Source of the DNA: an uncultured Winogradskyella sp.
Lineage (GTDB): Bacteria > Bacteroidota > Bacteroidia > Flavobacteriales > Flavobacteriaceae
Direction: 5' to 3'
NCBI RefSeq assembly: GCF_947496485.1
Contig: NZ_CANMCZ010000003.1
Span: forward strand, 248,001-312,000
Length of the DNA: 64,000 nt
Shown here: positions 44,579 to 54,503 of the stretch, piece after piece
Layout of the letters: each line of letters opens with the position of its first letter
Position numbering within the stretch: the first letter of the stretch is position 1
Position numbers and translations under genes: made by a program
The notes under the pieces: generated by a model
Seen by the model: the letters and a program-made list of their open reading frames with translations, nothing else
What the model was told of the DNA's origin: nothing
Database searches by the model: none

Positions 44579-46195
44579 ATGAAAATCTTAAAATTCATTT
44601 CCTTCTGTCTTTATTCTTCCTTTATATTATCTCAATCCAATACAGAGGTTTTCCTGTTTGATTTAGAAACAAACAACTCAAAGATTGAAGTCAAAAATGG
44701 AAAGAACATTTCCAATAACGAAGGCTATGACAATCAACCTTCTTTTTTAGATGACCGCTATGTCGTTTTTGCTTCTACCCGAAATGGTCAAACTGATATT
44801 GCCAAATACGACAAACGATATAACGGTAAAATATGGGTAAATTTTACTGATGGTGGTGAATATACACCACTTAAAATTCCGAATAAAAATGCTGTTTCTG
44901 CTGTAAGATTGGATAAAGATGGTAAACAACGTCTATACAGTTATAACTTAAGTAATGGAGAGTCTACAGAACTTATTAATGATTTAGTGGTTGCCTATTA
45001 TACATGGTATGATGAACATATATTAGTTTCAGCCGTTATTGAAGATCAAGACCTCAACCTTTTTACAACTAATCTTCAAGAAGGAACAAACAGAAAATAT
45101 GCTACTAAAGTTGGGCGTTCGTTTCATAAAATCCCAAATTCTAACTTAGTGAGCTATATCTCTAAAGAAAATGAAAGCCAATGGCAAATAAAATCATTAA
45201 ACCCATTAACTGGAGAAACAAACGTTATTGCTAATACAATGCAAGAAGTTGAAGATATATGTTGGTTAGATGGTAAAACGATACTTTCAGGAAAAGACAA
45301 CATTCTATATAAATTAAGATTGCAACGCGATAATGATTGGAAACAAGTAGCAGATTTGTCAACCAATGGAATCACAAAAATTACACGCCTTGCAGTAAAC
45401 ACATCAGCAACTAAATTACTGATTGCTGGAGATATTGGTACTGAAACCGCTTCTACGGAAACTACCAATGAAACTGCTGAAGAAAACACAAATACTGACA
45501 CCAATACTGAAACATCAACGACAACAAAAACAAATGCAGGAGCTATAGTACAAAAACACATAAAACCCTATAATGATGGTAATTTGGATGAATTTGCGAA
45601 TGCCTTTTCAGAGAATGTTGTGGTAAAACGATTTCCTAATACAACTATCTCTACTGGAAGAGAACAAATGAAACAAGGTTATACTACGTTTTTCAAAAAC
45701 AATAAAAATTTAAGTGTTCTGGTAAATAAAAGAATGGTATTAAATGATATGGTTGTTGATGAGGAATTGGCAACGGTTAATAACAACACTATAAGACAAG
45801 CTACAATCTATAAGACTAGTGATAAAGGTATAGAAACCATGACTTTTATTGGTAATCAGCAATGTGATACTAATCCAGAATTAATTGTAAATAGTCAACT
45901 CAATGCCTACAACTCTAAAAATATGGATGCTTTTATGGCTACTTATACTCAAGATGTAAAGTTGTACAACTATCCTAACGCGCTATCAACTTCTGGACAA
46001 GAAGAAATGCGTAAAGGCTACGCCAGCTGGTTTGAACAAGCCAAAGGTCTTAATGCGAAAGTGATTAATAGAATTGTCATTGGAAATAAAGTCATTGACA
46101 AAGAAGAAGTAAAAGCCAATGGACAAACATTTTATGCCATTGCTATTTATGAAGTTGAAAATGGGTTAATTAGTAAAGTGACTTTTATACAATAG
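44579..46195 (+). CDS. Exported PD40 propeller fused to two NTF2/SnoaL-like domains
   Basis: 538-aa protein with a signal peptide (about residues 1-19). Residues ~20-285 form a TolB-like propeller: DNQPSFLDDRYVVFASTRNG and TDIAKYDKR are typical. A Thr/Glu/Asn-rich linker (about 287-322) follows, then two copies of an NTF2/SnoaL-like fold (about 325-430 and 432-538). The copies share VQKHIKPYNDGNLDEFANAF versus VNSQLNAYNSKNMDAFMATY, and both have a YPN/FPN ... G-x-E-(Q/E)-M-(K/R)-x-GY motif. The combination is unusual. No catalytic residues are recognised; it may bind a small ligand in the periplasm. It stands as a single gene. Confidence 0.82.
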   Translation: MKILKFISFCLYSSFILSQSNTEVFLFDLETNNSKIEVKNGKNISNNEGYDNQPSFLDDRYVVFASTRNGQTDIAKYDKRYNGKIWVNFTDGGEYTPLKIPNKNAVSAVRLDKDGKQRLYSYNLSNGESTELINDLVVAYYTWYDEHILVSAVIEDQDLNLFTTNLQEGTNRKYATKVGRSFHKIPNSNLVSYISKENESQWQIKSLNPLTGETNVIANTMQEVEDICWLDGKTILSGKDNILYKLRLQRDNDWKQVADLSTNGITKITRLAVNTSATKLLIAGDIGTETASTETTNETAEENTNTDTNTETSTTTKTNAGAIVQKHIKPYNDGNLDEFANAFSENVVVKRFPNTTISTGREQMKQGYTTFFKNNKNLSVLVNKRMVLNDMVVDEELATVNNNTIRQATIYKTSDKGIETMTFIGNQQCDTNPELIVNSQLNAYNSKNMDAFMATYTQDVKLYNYPNALSTSGQEEMRKGYASWFEQAKGLNAKVINRIVIGNKVIDKEEVKANGQTFYAIAIYEVENGLISKVTFIQ

Positions 46196-46224
46196 TGCCG
46201 CTTTCAATTAATTAAAACTTTATA

Positions 46225-47562
46225 TCAATTAGAAGAAATCAAAATCAATTCTTCCTGAGGTGCAATTAAATATTCAGCACCATCTTCTTTAACCACAGCC
46301 ATCTCCTCTACCGAGATTGTCTTTGTGCCCCCATCAGCTAATTTCCATGCATGAAAACCATCAAAGGCAAAAGTCATACCTTCTTTAATTATTTTTTCTG
46401 AAGCTGGTCTTACATGAGATGCTTGGGAACCACCAAGATTTGGGCCGACATCGTGCGCCACATAACCTACCGGATGTCCTGTACTCCACATCACATAATC
46501 AGAACCTGCTTTTTCCATCAGTACACGTTGTGCTCTATCGACATCAACACCTTTTGCTCCTGGTTTCATAGCAGCTAAAGCTGCTCTATTGCCTGCTTTA
46601 CCGCTTTCCCAATAATGTGAAATATCGTCTGGTGCCTCAGTCTCTCCTTCTTTTAAAACATAAGCAAAACGCTGAATATCACTCACCCAACGATCATAGA
46701 CTTTAATACCGAAATCAATTTGAATGACATCTCCAGGCATAATCACTTTATCTGTAGCGTGAGAATGTCCGCGGTCTGCACCAGAATTGACATTAGGATT
46801 TTGATCAGGCGCCCAACCATCTGTCACTCCATATTCTGCCATCTTCTGTTTCAAAAACTTTGCAATGTCTGCATCTGAAGATTTTCCAGGGATAACGTGC
46901 TTATAAACCTCAATTTGCCAATCAGCTGTTAATTGTGCTGCTTTTCTTAAAATATCAACTTCTTCTGGTAATTTAATGGATAACCATTCATAAACCAGCT
47001 CAGTTGATGATACCAGTCTTCCATGATTATCACCTAATAATTCATTTAAGTTTTGTCTTTGAGTGTATGTTAAGCCATCAGCCATAGCATTGCTTTTAGA
47101 AGAATTAACAGCAATCGTTTTAAATCTTTTGTCTTTTATAAAGTCGACCGCCTTGACCACAGCAGATGTTCCGCGTTCAACACTAACAACTTCATCATGT
47201 ATATTTAAATCATCCAAGGCAGTGGCTTCACCTGATGGTGAAAACACTTTAGAATGGAATCCTTCTTCATCATTATAAAATAAAAAAGCTGCTGTACCTC
47301 CTGCATTCTCACCACCAATATGATCTGCAATTGGGTCGTTATTATTCTCTCGACAAATAACTAGCCAACAATCTACTTGCGCAGATTCAAGTGCTTTTGG
47401 TAAAAGTTGATTAATACGTTTTTTTCTAATCTCTGGCCATGGGCTTTCTCCCCAATACTCAGCTGAAATTATAGTGACTTCGGTCTGTTCAGTTTTATTA
47501 GTTTCAGCACAGCTAAGAAAAAAGGTTAGCATCAGGATTAAAAATCGGTAGTAATTGTTCAT
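46225..47562 (-). CDS. M24-family metallopeptidase lipoprotein (Xaa-Pro aminopeptidase-like)
   Basis: 445-aa lipoprotein (signal MNNYYRFLILMLTFFLSC, Cys 18). The C-terminal pita-bread domain has the metal ligands: Asp in IQIDFGIKVY, Asp in VSDIQRFAY, His in STGHPVGYVAHDVG, and Glu in the EGMTFAFDGF and SVEEMAVV segments. GHSHATDKV is also typical. The N-terminal creatinase-like domain (about residues 40-190) supports an aminopeptidase P/prolidase-type enzyme. Being lipid-anchored, it probably trims proline-containing peptides in the periplasm or at the surface. It heads a cluster of peptidases on the other strand. Confidence 0.88.
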   Translation of the reverse strand: MNNYYRFLILMLTFFLSCAETNKTEQTEVTIISAEYWGESPWPEIRKKRINQLLPKALESAQVDCWLVICRENNNDPIADHIGGENAGGTAAFLFYNDEEGFHSKVFSPSGEATALDDLNIHDEVVSVERGTSAVVKAVDFIKDKRFKTIAVNSSKSNAMADGLTYTQRQNLNELLGDNHGRLVSSTELVYEWLSIKLPEEVDILRKAAQLTADWQIEVYKHVIPGKSSDADIAKFLKQKMAEYGVTDGWAPDQNPNVNSGADRGHSHATDKVIMPGDVIQIDFGIKVYDRWVSDIQRFAYVLKEGETEAPDDISHYWESGKAGNRAALAAMKPGAKGVDVDRAQRVLMEKAGSDYVMWSTGHPVGYVAHDVGPNLGGSQASHVRPASEKIIKEGMTFAFDGFHAWKLADGGTKTISVEEMAVVKEDGAEYLIAPQEELILISSN

Positions 47563-47686
47563 ATTTAAACTTTATGTATCTTGACGAAAGATACTAATTA
47601 TAGAAAAATAGATTAATAAAAATTATCCGATTTTTTGTATGTTTCTATCGGTTTAATAAAATCTAAACTATTTAAAAGCTAAGACC

Positions 47687-48850
47687 ATGAAGAATTTTAT
47701 TTTAACCATACTCACATTTATCGCTTCTTCAGTTAGCATTTGTTGTATTGCGCAAACTAGAAGCTTAGAACCAAAACTAGAAAACATTGCATGGATTGCT
47801 GGTACATGGCATGGTGAAGCTTTTGGTGGGCATGCAGAAGAAATTTGGAGTGAACCTTCGAATGGTTCAATGATGGCATCATTTAAATTTTCTAACAATG
47901 ATAGAGTCTCATTCTATGAAATAGAAGTCATAAGAGAGGTTGAGAACACTTTAATCCTTCAATTAAAACATTTTAGATCCGATTTAAAAGGTTGGGAAAA
48001 TAAAGATCAAACTATTGATTTTCCTTTAATAGAAATTACGGAAAATAAAGTTGTTTTTGAAGGTATGACTTTTGAAAAAATAAGTGATACAGAAATGAAT
48101 GTTTATGTAGATATAGAAAATGATAAAGGAAAGATTGAAACAGTAAAATTTACTTACAGAAAAAAATTAGATAAAAAGAAAATCATCAAACAACTCATTA
48201 AGGTTCAATATACTGAAATTGCTCCTACTTTAGATGGTATGGCAAATGAAGCCATATGGCAAAATGCACAATGGCAACCCTTAGATCAATTATGGTTAGG
48301 CGAACAGCCAGCAGAAGATGATTTTAAAGGTAAGTACAAATTAACATGGACAGAAGAAGCTTTGTATTTGTTAGCAGAAATACAAGACGATAAACTAATT
48401 GATATTTACCAAGATCCGCTTACAACATGGTGGGATGATGATTGTTTAGAAGTTTTTATTGATGAAGATAATAGTGGTGGTGAACATCAATATAATCATA
48501 ACGCCTTCGCTTATCATATTGCACTAGACGGAAATGTAGTTGATATGTCCACAAAAAAAGAAGGAAAACTTTATAACTCTCATGTAGCATCTAAGGTGGT
48601 TACTAAAGGTAATACATCTATTTGGGAAGTTAAAATTTCACTCTTTAATGATGCTTATGATGATAATGGAAATAATACACCTCTAAAACTTTATGTAAAT
48701 AGAAATGTAGGCTTTGCCCTTGCCTATTGTGATAATGATAATAGCAAAACCAGAGAAAATTTTATGGGCTCAGTAGAAGTTCAAGGAAATGATAAAAATA
48801 GAGGTTGGATAGATGCTGGTATTTTTGGCACACTTTTATTAATTAAATAA
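47687..48850 (+). CDS. Exported DUF6265 plus CBM9-like domain protein
   Basis: 387-aa protein with a signal peptide (about residues 1-23). Residues ~29-160 are a lipocalin-like DUF6265 domain (IAWIAGTWHGEAFGGHAEEI, SMMASFKFSNND). Residues ~170-387 resemble the carbohydrate-binding family 9 fold found in sugar-binding and membrane proteins: IAPTLDGMANEAIWQNAQW, TWTEEALYLLAEIQDDKL and DDDCLEVFIDEDNSGG, the last with a possible calcium site. Fusion of these two domains is uncommon. It precedes the M28 and M1 peptidase genes on the same strand, with 85 bases between. Ligand unknown. Confidence 0.83.
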   Translation: MKNFILTILTFIASSVSICCIAQTRSLEPKLENIAWIAGTWHGEAFGGHAEEIWSEPSNGSMMASFKFSNNDRVSFYEIEVIREVENTLILQLKHFRSDLKGWENKDQTIDFPLIEITENKVVFEGMTFEKISDTEMNVYVDIENDKGKIETVKFTYRKKLDKKKIIKQLIKVQYTEIAPTLDGMANEAIWQNAQWQPLDQLWLGEQPAEDDFKGKYKLTWTEEALYLLAEIQDDKLIDIYQDPLTTWWDDDCLEVFIDEDNSGGEHQYNHNAFAYHIALDGNVVDMSTKKEGKLYNSHVASKVVTKGNTSIWEVKISLFNDAYDDNGNNTPLKLYVNRNVGFALAYCDNDNSKTRENFMGSVEVQGNDKNRGWIDAGIFGTLLLIK

Positions 48851-48935
48851 TTTCAGTCCTTACAGGTATTAACATATTTTTAAAATATTCTTTTTAACAA
48901 TAGCTTATTTTTAGACTTACTTAAACCATCTATAA

Positions 48936-50282
48936 ATGAAATATTCAATTTTCTTATTTTCAATACTTTTTTCAATTTCAATTGCGGCTCAAACAGACTC
49001 TAAAATCTATGATATTATAGATGCTGTTTCAGAAGAACGCTTAAGAAATGATGTAAAATCCTTAGCCGATTTCGGCACGCGTCACACCTTAAGCGATACC
49101 ATTTCAGAAACCAGAGGCATTGGTGCTGCACGCCGTTGGATTAAATCTCAATTTGATAATATATCTAAAGATTGCGGTGATTGCTTAGAGGTTTTTTTTC
49201 AAAAAGATTTAGTTGAAAAAGGAACAAATCAGCGCATTGTAAAAGATGTTATGGTAGTCAATGTCGTGGCTATTCAGCGTGGCACAAAATATCCTAATCG
49301 TTATATAATAATGAGTGGAGATATAGATTCTAGAGTATCAGATCCAACAGATTTCACATCAGATTCTCCAGGTGCTAACGATAATGCAACGGGTATGGCT
49401 GGCGCTATTGAAGCTGCTAGAGTTCTATCTAAATATAAATTTGAAAGCAGTATAGTCTATTTAGGTTTGTCTGGTGAAGAACAAGGGCTATTTGGAGGAC
49501 AAGGCATGGCAAAATATGCCCAAGATAATAATTGGGATATAATAGGAGTCTTAAATAATGATATGATTGGTAATATTTCTGGAGTTGACGGAATTGTTGA
49601 TAACCGAACATTCCGTATTTTTTCTGAACCAACTACCACTGGAGAAAAAGATGCAGAAAAATTAAAAAGACAAGCCAGAGCGCGTCGTTTTTATGGTGGC
49701 GAAGTAGATGGTATATCACGCCAGTTAGCACGTTATGTACACAAAACAACAGACACTTACATGCCAGAAATGAATCCTATGATGGTTTATCGCTTAGATC
49801 GTTTTGGTCGAGGTGGTCATCACAGACCATTTAACGATGTGGGTTTTGCTGGGATAAGAATTATGGAAGCTCACGAAAACTATACGCAGCAACATCAAGA
49901 TATTAGAACAGAAAATGGTATTGATTACGGAGATACTTTTGAGCATGTTGACTTTCCTTATTGTAAAAAATTAACAGCTGTTAATGCAATTACAATGGCT
50001 AGCCTCGCTTCTGCTCCACCTTCTCCAAATGAAGTTGGCATTGGTGGTATCGTTGAAGCTTCAGCTAAATTACAATGGAGTAAAGTTGAGGGAGCAAAAG
50101 GCTATAAAATTTATTGGAGAGACACCACATCACCAACTTGGGATTATAGCCGCTATGTCGGAGATGTTTCTGAATTCACTTTAGATGGTATTGTTATTGA
50201 TAACTTCTTTTTCGGAGTCGCTGCTGTAGGCGAAAATCATCATGAAAGTATGGTTGTTTTTCCGAATAAAATAATCCGATAA
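48936..50282 (+). CDS. M28-family metallopeptidase with C-terminal FN3-like domain
   Basis: 448-aa exported aminopeptidase (signal about residues 1-19). The M28 zinc-site segments are in order: IIMSGDIDSR, SPGANDNATGMAGAI, LGLSGEEQGLFGGQGMA (the catalytic Glu pair), NNDMIGN and HHRPFNDVGFAGIRIME. The usual HxD is replaced by GDIDS, so the first zinc ligand deserves a check. Residues ~355-448 form a fibronectin-III-like module (AKLQWSKVEGAKGYKIYWRD). It probably removes N-terminal residues from extracellular peptides. It lies just upstream of the M1 peptidase gene. Confidence 0.9.
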   Translation: MKYSIFLFSILFSISIAAQTDSKIYDIIDAVSEERLRNDVKSLADFGTRHTLSDTISETRGIGAARRWIKSQFDNISKDCGDCLEVFFQKDLVEKGTNQRIVKDVMVVNVVAIQRGTKYPNRYIIMSGDIDSRVSDPTDFTSDSPGANDNATGMAGAIEAARVLSKYKFESSIVYLGLSGEEQGLFGGQGMAKYAQDNNWDIIGVLNNDMIGNISGVDGIVDNRTFRIFSEPTTTGEKDAEKLKRQARARRFYGGEVDGISRQLARYVHKTTDTYMPEMNPMMVYRLDRFGRGGHHRPFNDVGFAGIRIMEAHENYTQQHQDIRTENGIDYGDTFEHVDFPYCKKLTAVNAITMASLASAPPSPNEVGIGGIVEASAKLQWSKVEGAKGYKIYWRDTTSPTWDYSRYVGDVSEFTLDGIVIDNFFFGVAAVGENHHESMVVFPNKIIR

Positions 50283-50292
50283 TATGACTATC

Positions 50293-50312
50293 ATTCCTGC
50301 GCTGACAGGAAT
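50293..50312. repeat. ATTCCTG/CAGGAAT hairpin, possible small dispersed repeat
   Basis: ATTCCTG (50293-50299) and CAGGAAT (50306-50312) with a CGCTGA loop, between the M28 and M1 genes. It resembles the 'attcctgc...gcaggaat' hairpins that are scattered through flavobacterial genomes. Only one copy is in this window. Confidence 0.4.
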
Positions 50313-50330
50313 CTTAAATAATTAATAAAT

Positions 50331-51968
50331 ATGATTAAAAATTTTATAGTTTTTATAGCTCTTTTGTTTAGTACATTAATAACTAATGCCCAATTACTTC
50401 AAGACAAATCAGCCTTCACAAGACAAGATACATTAAGAGGTAGTATTACACCAGAACGCGAATGGTGGGATTTAACCTATTACCATTTAGATATTGAAAT
50501 AAAGCCAGATGAGAAGTTCATTTCAGGAAAAAACTCGATTCAATATAAAGTTTTGAAGCCTAGTAAAGTAATGCAAATCGATTTGCAATCTCCGATGGAA
50601 ATTATAAAAGTACTTCAAGACGGAAAAGAACTAAAAATTAACCATCAAGGGAATGCACATTTTATAACATTGACCAAAAATCAAAATATTGGTGAAGTAA
50701 ATTCGATTGAAGTTCACTATAAAGGTCAACCAAAAGAAGCAAAACGTGCACCTTGGGATGGCGGATTTTCGTGGAAAAAAGATCAAAATGGTAAACATTT
50801 TATAGCAACATCTTGCCAAGGTCTCGGAGCAAGTGTTTGGTGGCCAAATAAAGACCATATGTATGATGAAGTTGATAGTATGCTTATAAGCGTTACCAAC
50901 CCAAAAGGATTAATGAATGTTTCTAATGGACGTTTAAAAGCGTTGATGGACAATGGCAATAATACTATAACATCGCATTGGTTTGTAAACAATCCAATTA
51001 ATAACTATGGAGTTAATGTAAATATAGGAGATTACGTAAATTTCTCTGAAGTATACAAAGGTGAAAAAGGTGATTTGGACATGGATTACTGGGTGCTAAA
51101 AGATAATCTTGAAAAAGCCAAAGAGCATTTTAAAGATGCACCAAAAATGATGAAAGCTTTTGAGCATTGGTTTGGACCTTATCCTTTTTATGAAGATAGC
51201 TTCAAATTAGTTGAAGTGCCATATTTAGGAATGGAACACCAAAGCTCTGTAACTTATGGCAATCAATATAAAAAGGGTTATCTAGGAAACGACTTGTCAC
51301 AAACAGGTTGGGGTTTAAAATTCGATTTTATTATTATTCACGAAGCTGGTCACGAATGGTTTGCGAACAATATCACATACAAAGATGCCGCAGACATGTG
51401 GATACATGAAGGGTTTACTGCCTATTCAGAAAATCTGTTTTTAGACTATTATTACGGTAAAGAAGCTTCAGCTGATTATGTGATTGGCACACGAGCTAAT
51501 ATACAAAATGATAAACCAATTATCGGAACATATAACGTAAATAACGAAGGTTCTAGTGATATGTATTACAAAGGCGCAAATATGTTACATACGTTACGCC
51601 AATTAGTCGAAGATGATGTATTATGGCGAGAAATTCTTCGCGGTCTAAATACAGAATTTTATCATCAAACGGTTACTACAAAACAGATTGAAGACTACAT
51701 GAGTAAAATGACAAAGAAAGATATGACGGCTTTTTTTAATCAATATTTGAGAGATATTCGTATTCCAACTTTAGAGTATAAAATTGAGAATAATGAACTT
51801 AAATTTAGATATGTAGATATCGTTAAAAACTTTGATATGCCAATTGAAGTAGAAATTAACGGTAAATCAGAATGGATATTTCCTAGTTCTCAATGGAAAA
51901 CTAAACCCATTAAAACATCTGATTTTAAAGTAGACAGAGATTATTATATTGAAGTCAATAAAATCTAG
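50331..51968 (+). CDS. M1-family zinc aminopeptidase
   Basis: 545-aa exported peptidase (signal about residues 1-20). The gluzincin motif HEAGHEWF (H337, E338, H341) is followed after 18 residues by the third ligand in WIHEGFTAYSE (E360). The exopeptidase motif appears as YLGMEHQSSVTYGN, in place of GAMEN, the usual form in Bacteroidota M1 enzymes. The N-terminal beta-saddle domain spans about 45-220. The C-terminal part (about 430-545) is short, so it lacks the ERAP/PepN-type helical domain. It likely works with the M28 and M24 enzymes in peptide degradation. Confidence 0.93.
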   Translation: MIKNFIVFIALLFSTLITNAQLLQDKSAFTRQDTLRGSITPEREWWDLTYYHLDIEIKPDEKFISGKNSIQYKVLKPSKVMQIDLQSPMEIIKVLQDGKELKINHQGNAHFITLTKNQNIGEVNSIEVHYKGQPKEAKRAPWDGGFSWKKDQNGKHFIATSCQGLGASVWWPNKDHMYDEVDSMLISVTNPKGLMNVSNGRLKALMDNGNNTITSHWFVNNPINNYGVNVNIGDYVNFSEVYKGEKGDLDMDYWVLKDNLEKAKEHFKDAPKMMKAFEHWFGPYPFYEDSFKLVEVPYLGMEHQSSVTYGNQYKKGYLGNDLSQTGWGLKFDFIIIHEAGHEWFANNITYKDAADMWIHEGFTAYSENLFLDYYYGKEASADYVIGTRANIQNDKPIIGTYNVNNEGSSDMYYKGANMLHTLRQLVEDDVLWREILRGLNTEFYHQTVTTKQIEDYMSKMTKKDMTAFFNQYLRDIRIPTLEYKIENNELKFRYVDIVKNFDMPIEVEINGKSEWIFPSSQWKTKPIKTSDFKVDRDYYIEVNKI

Positions 51969-51999
51969 TATTTGGCATAATTAAATCCTAAAATCTAGA

Positions 52000-54465
52000 A
52001 TGAAAAAAGGTCTTGCATATTGCTCCTTGCTTTTTCTTTTAAGCTCATTTATTATTTCAAACAACAATAACTTTGCCGACTTAATAATAGAAAAACTTCA
52101 AAATTATAGAGATATTGAGTGGCCTGAAAAAGTATACCTTCATACAGACAAAGATTTGTATTTGCTAAATGAAACTATTTGGTTTTCTGCATATTTAGTC
52201 AATGGCATCACCAATAAAAAAAGTACTAAAAGCGCTGTGCTTTACGTAGAACTGATTAATGATCGAGACAGTATTGTTGGCAAAAGAAAATTGTACTTCG
52301 AAGATATAAGCTCTGGAGGTGATTTTAAAATTGAAAAAGAATGGAAAAAAGGCAAGTATGTATTACGAGCATACACCAATTATATGCGTAATGAAGACCC
52401 AACTTATTTTTTTAAAAGGGAAATAGACATTTGGGAAGTCGATAAAAAAGATAGTCTAAGTATTTTAAATAATGATACACCATCAGAAAAACCTACTTAT
52501 TCTGATGACCGTCCAGATTTACATTTTTATCCAGAAGGTGGATATTTAGTGGAAAAATTAACCAGTAAAGTTGCTATTAAAATTAAGGATGAAATCTATG
52601 ACAAAACACACCTTAAAGGGTATGTCGTAGATGAAGATGGCACCCTTATTTCAGATTTTAAAACTTCAAACTACGGTTTAGGCTATTTTTATATAACTCC
52701 AAATTCTAATAAAACATATTATGCAAATCTAGAGGTAAATGGGTCCTTTTATAAATATCGTCTACCAAAAGCATTACCGTTAGGATATAATTTAAGTGTT
52801 AGCTATAAAAATGATAAGCTATTAATAGATGTTAAAACAACAACAGAAAAAGGACTTTCCAATTCTTACTTAATAATTCACCAAAGAGGAGATATCCTTT
52901 TTGAGAAATTAGAAACCACAGATAAAACTAATTATTTCATTAGCCTATCAACCAATGATTTACAAGATGGAGTAACACACCTAACATTATTTAATCCTGA
53001 AGGTAAACCCGTTTGTGAGCGTTTAGTTTTTATTGAAAATCCTAAAAATAAAGCCACCATTAAAATTAAAAAAAACAAAGAGGTTTTGGCTATCAAAGAG
53101 AAAGCTTTTTTACAACTCAATGTGGAAAATTATATAGGTGCAAATCTTCCAAGTCATTTATCACTAAGTGTTAGAAATTCCAACACAATACCTTATAATA
53201 ATAATTCTGAAAATATTAAATCATGGTTATTACTCAACTCTGATTTAAGAGGAGAAATTAAAAATCCAGGTTACTTTTTTTCCGAAACTAAAGATTACAA
53301 AAAGAAATATCTATTAGATTTAGTGATGATGACTAATGGATGGAGACGTTTCACATGGCAAGATCTACTCTACAGAAAAAATAAAACTTCGCCTTATAAT
53401 ATTGAAAAAGGTATTATTATTTCTGGTAACACCAAGCTACTAAATACGCCATATACACTGACACCTGCTTATACATCATTAACATTTCTCGGAGAAGAAA
53501 TAACACAACAACCTATTCAAAAATCTAACGCTGACGGTAAATTTAGTTTTGGCCCTTTTATAATTTATGATTCTATACCAACCATTATTCAATCGAGATT
53601 GACAGATTTTAAATCTAAAGAACAAAAAGATAGAGAATTATCAATTTCAATAAACGAGAATATTCCTAGTCCAAATATTATCAAAAATATCAGGAAGAAA
53701 ACCCACCTACATAATAAAAATGAAGCCACTAAGTATTCAAATATAAATGAATATATAAGAGATATTAATTTTCAATTTAATCAAAACAGTGAAAAGTTGG
53801 ATGAAGTCGTCGTTGTTGGAAAAAAGAGAGCAGAGAAGAGCTTAAGAGAACAAGAAATGAGAGATATCGCAACATTTAACTTTCCAAGTTATAGACTAGA
53901 TGTAGAATCAGATGAAACCTTAGAAAATCAACCTCTTACTTCGCTACTGGCTCAATTTCCTGGATTAAATTTTACTGGAAGGAGTTTTTTTATAAGAGGA
54001 AGCGCAGGTTCCCCTAAAATTATTATTAATGACATAACAACTGATTTAGATGAACTGTTAAGTATACCTACAGATCAAATTTCGTTTATAGATTTTTATA
54101 GAGGCGCAAATTCAGCAGTTTTTTCTGATGCTAGTAATGGAGTACTTGTTGTTTATACCAGAAGAGGAAAATTTACATCTACAGGAAAAAGAAAACCAGG
54201 TATTATCAACTTTATTACCAAAGGTTTTTACACTGCTAAAGAGTTTTACTCACCAGATTACACCAAAGATATTGCTGAAAATTCTAAATACGATTTACGA
54301 AAAACACTTTACTGGAATCCTAAAATTAGAATTACAGCCGAAAATAAGACACAACAAATTTCGTTTTTTACAAGCGATATAAGAGGTGATTATATTATTG
54401 AAGTTGAAGGTATTTCAGAATCAGGTATTCCTTTACATCAAATTAGTACCTTTTCAGTAGAATAA
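52000..54465 (+). CDS. Exported MG2-like protein with C-terminal TonB-receptor plug domain
   Basis: 821-aa exported protein (signal about residues 1-20). The N-terminal region (about 35-150) has the Bacteroidota macroglobulin-like hallmark KVYLHTDKDLYLLNETIWFS. Several beta-sandwich segments follow, and a plug domain lies at about 605-735 (DEVVVVGKKRAEKSLREQEM, LTSLLAQFPGLNFTG, FFIRGSAGSPKIIINDI). The usual outer-membrane barrel after the plug is absent. It may act as a periplasmic or surface adaptor. It follows the M1 gene after 31 bases and is probably co-transcribed. Function unknown. Confidence 0.83.
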   Translation: MKKGLAYCSLLFLLSSFIISNNNNFADLIIEKLQNYRDIEWPEKVYLHTDKDLYLLNETIWFSAYLVNGITNKKSTKSAVLYVELINDRDSIVGKRKLYFEDISSGGDFKIEKEWKKGKYVLRAYTNYMRNEDPTYFFKREIDIWEVDKKDSLSILNNDTPSEKPTYSDDRPDLHFYPEGGYLVEKLTSKVAIKIKDEIYDKTHLKGYVVDEDGTLISDFKTSNYGLGYFYITPNSNKTYYANLEVNGSFYKYRLPKALPLGYNLSVSYKNDKLLIDVKTTTEKGLSNSYLIIHQRGDILFEKLETTDKTNYFISLSTNDLQDGVTHLTLFNPEGKPVCERLVFIENPKNKATIKIKKNKEVLAIKEKAFLQLNVENYIGANLPSHLSLSVRNSNTIPYNNNSENIKSWLLLNSDLRGEIKNPGYFFSETKDYKKKYLLDLVMMTNGWRRFTWQDLLYRKNKTSPYNIEKGIIISGNTKLLNTPYTLTPAYTSLTFLGEEITQQPIQKSNADGKFSFGPFIIYDSIPTIIQSRLTDFKSKEQKDRELSISINENIPSPNIIKNIRKKTHLHNKNEATKYSNINEYIRDINFQFNQNSEKLDEVVVVGKKRAEKSLREQEMRDIATFNFPSYRLDVESDETLENQPLTSLLAQFPGLNFTGRSFFIRGSAGSPKIIINDITTDLDELLSIPTDQISFIDFYRGANSAVFSDASNGVLVVYTRRGKFTSTGKRKPGIINFITKGFYTAKEFYSPDYTKDIAENSKYDLRKTLYWNPKIRITAENKTQQISFFTSDIRGDYIIEVEGISESGIPLHQISTFSVE

Positions 54466-54503
54466 ATATGATATTAAATTAATAGCTATAAAATTTAAAA
54501 CCA

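Noticed and set aside
45154-45561. 135-aa minus-strand frame, Val/Ser-rich and hydrophobic
   Set aside because: It is antisense to the Thr/Glu linker and propeller of the 44579 gene; the Val/Ser runs come from the linker codons.
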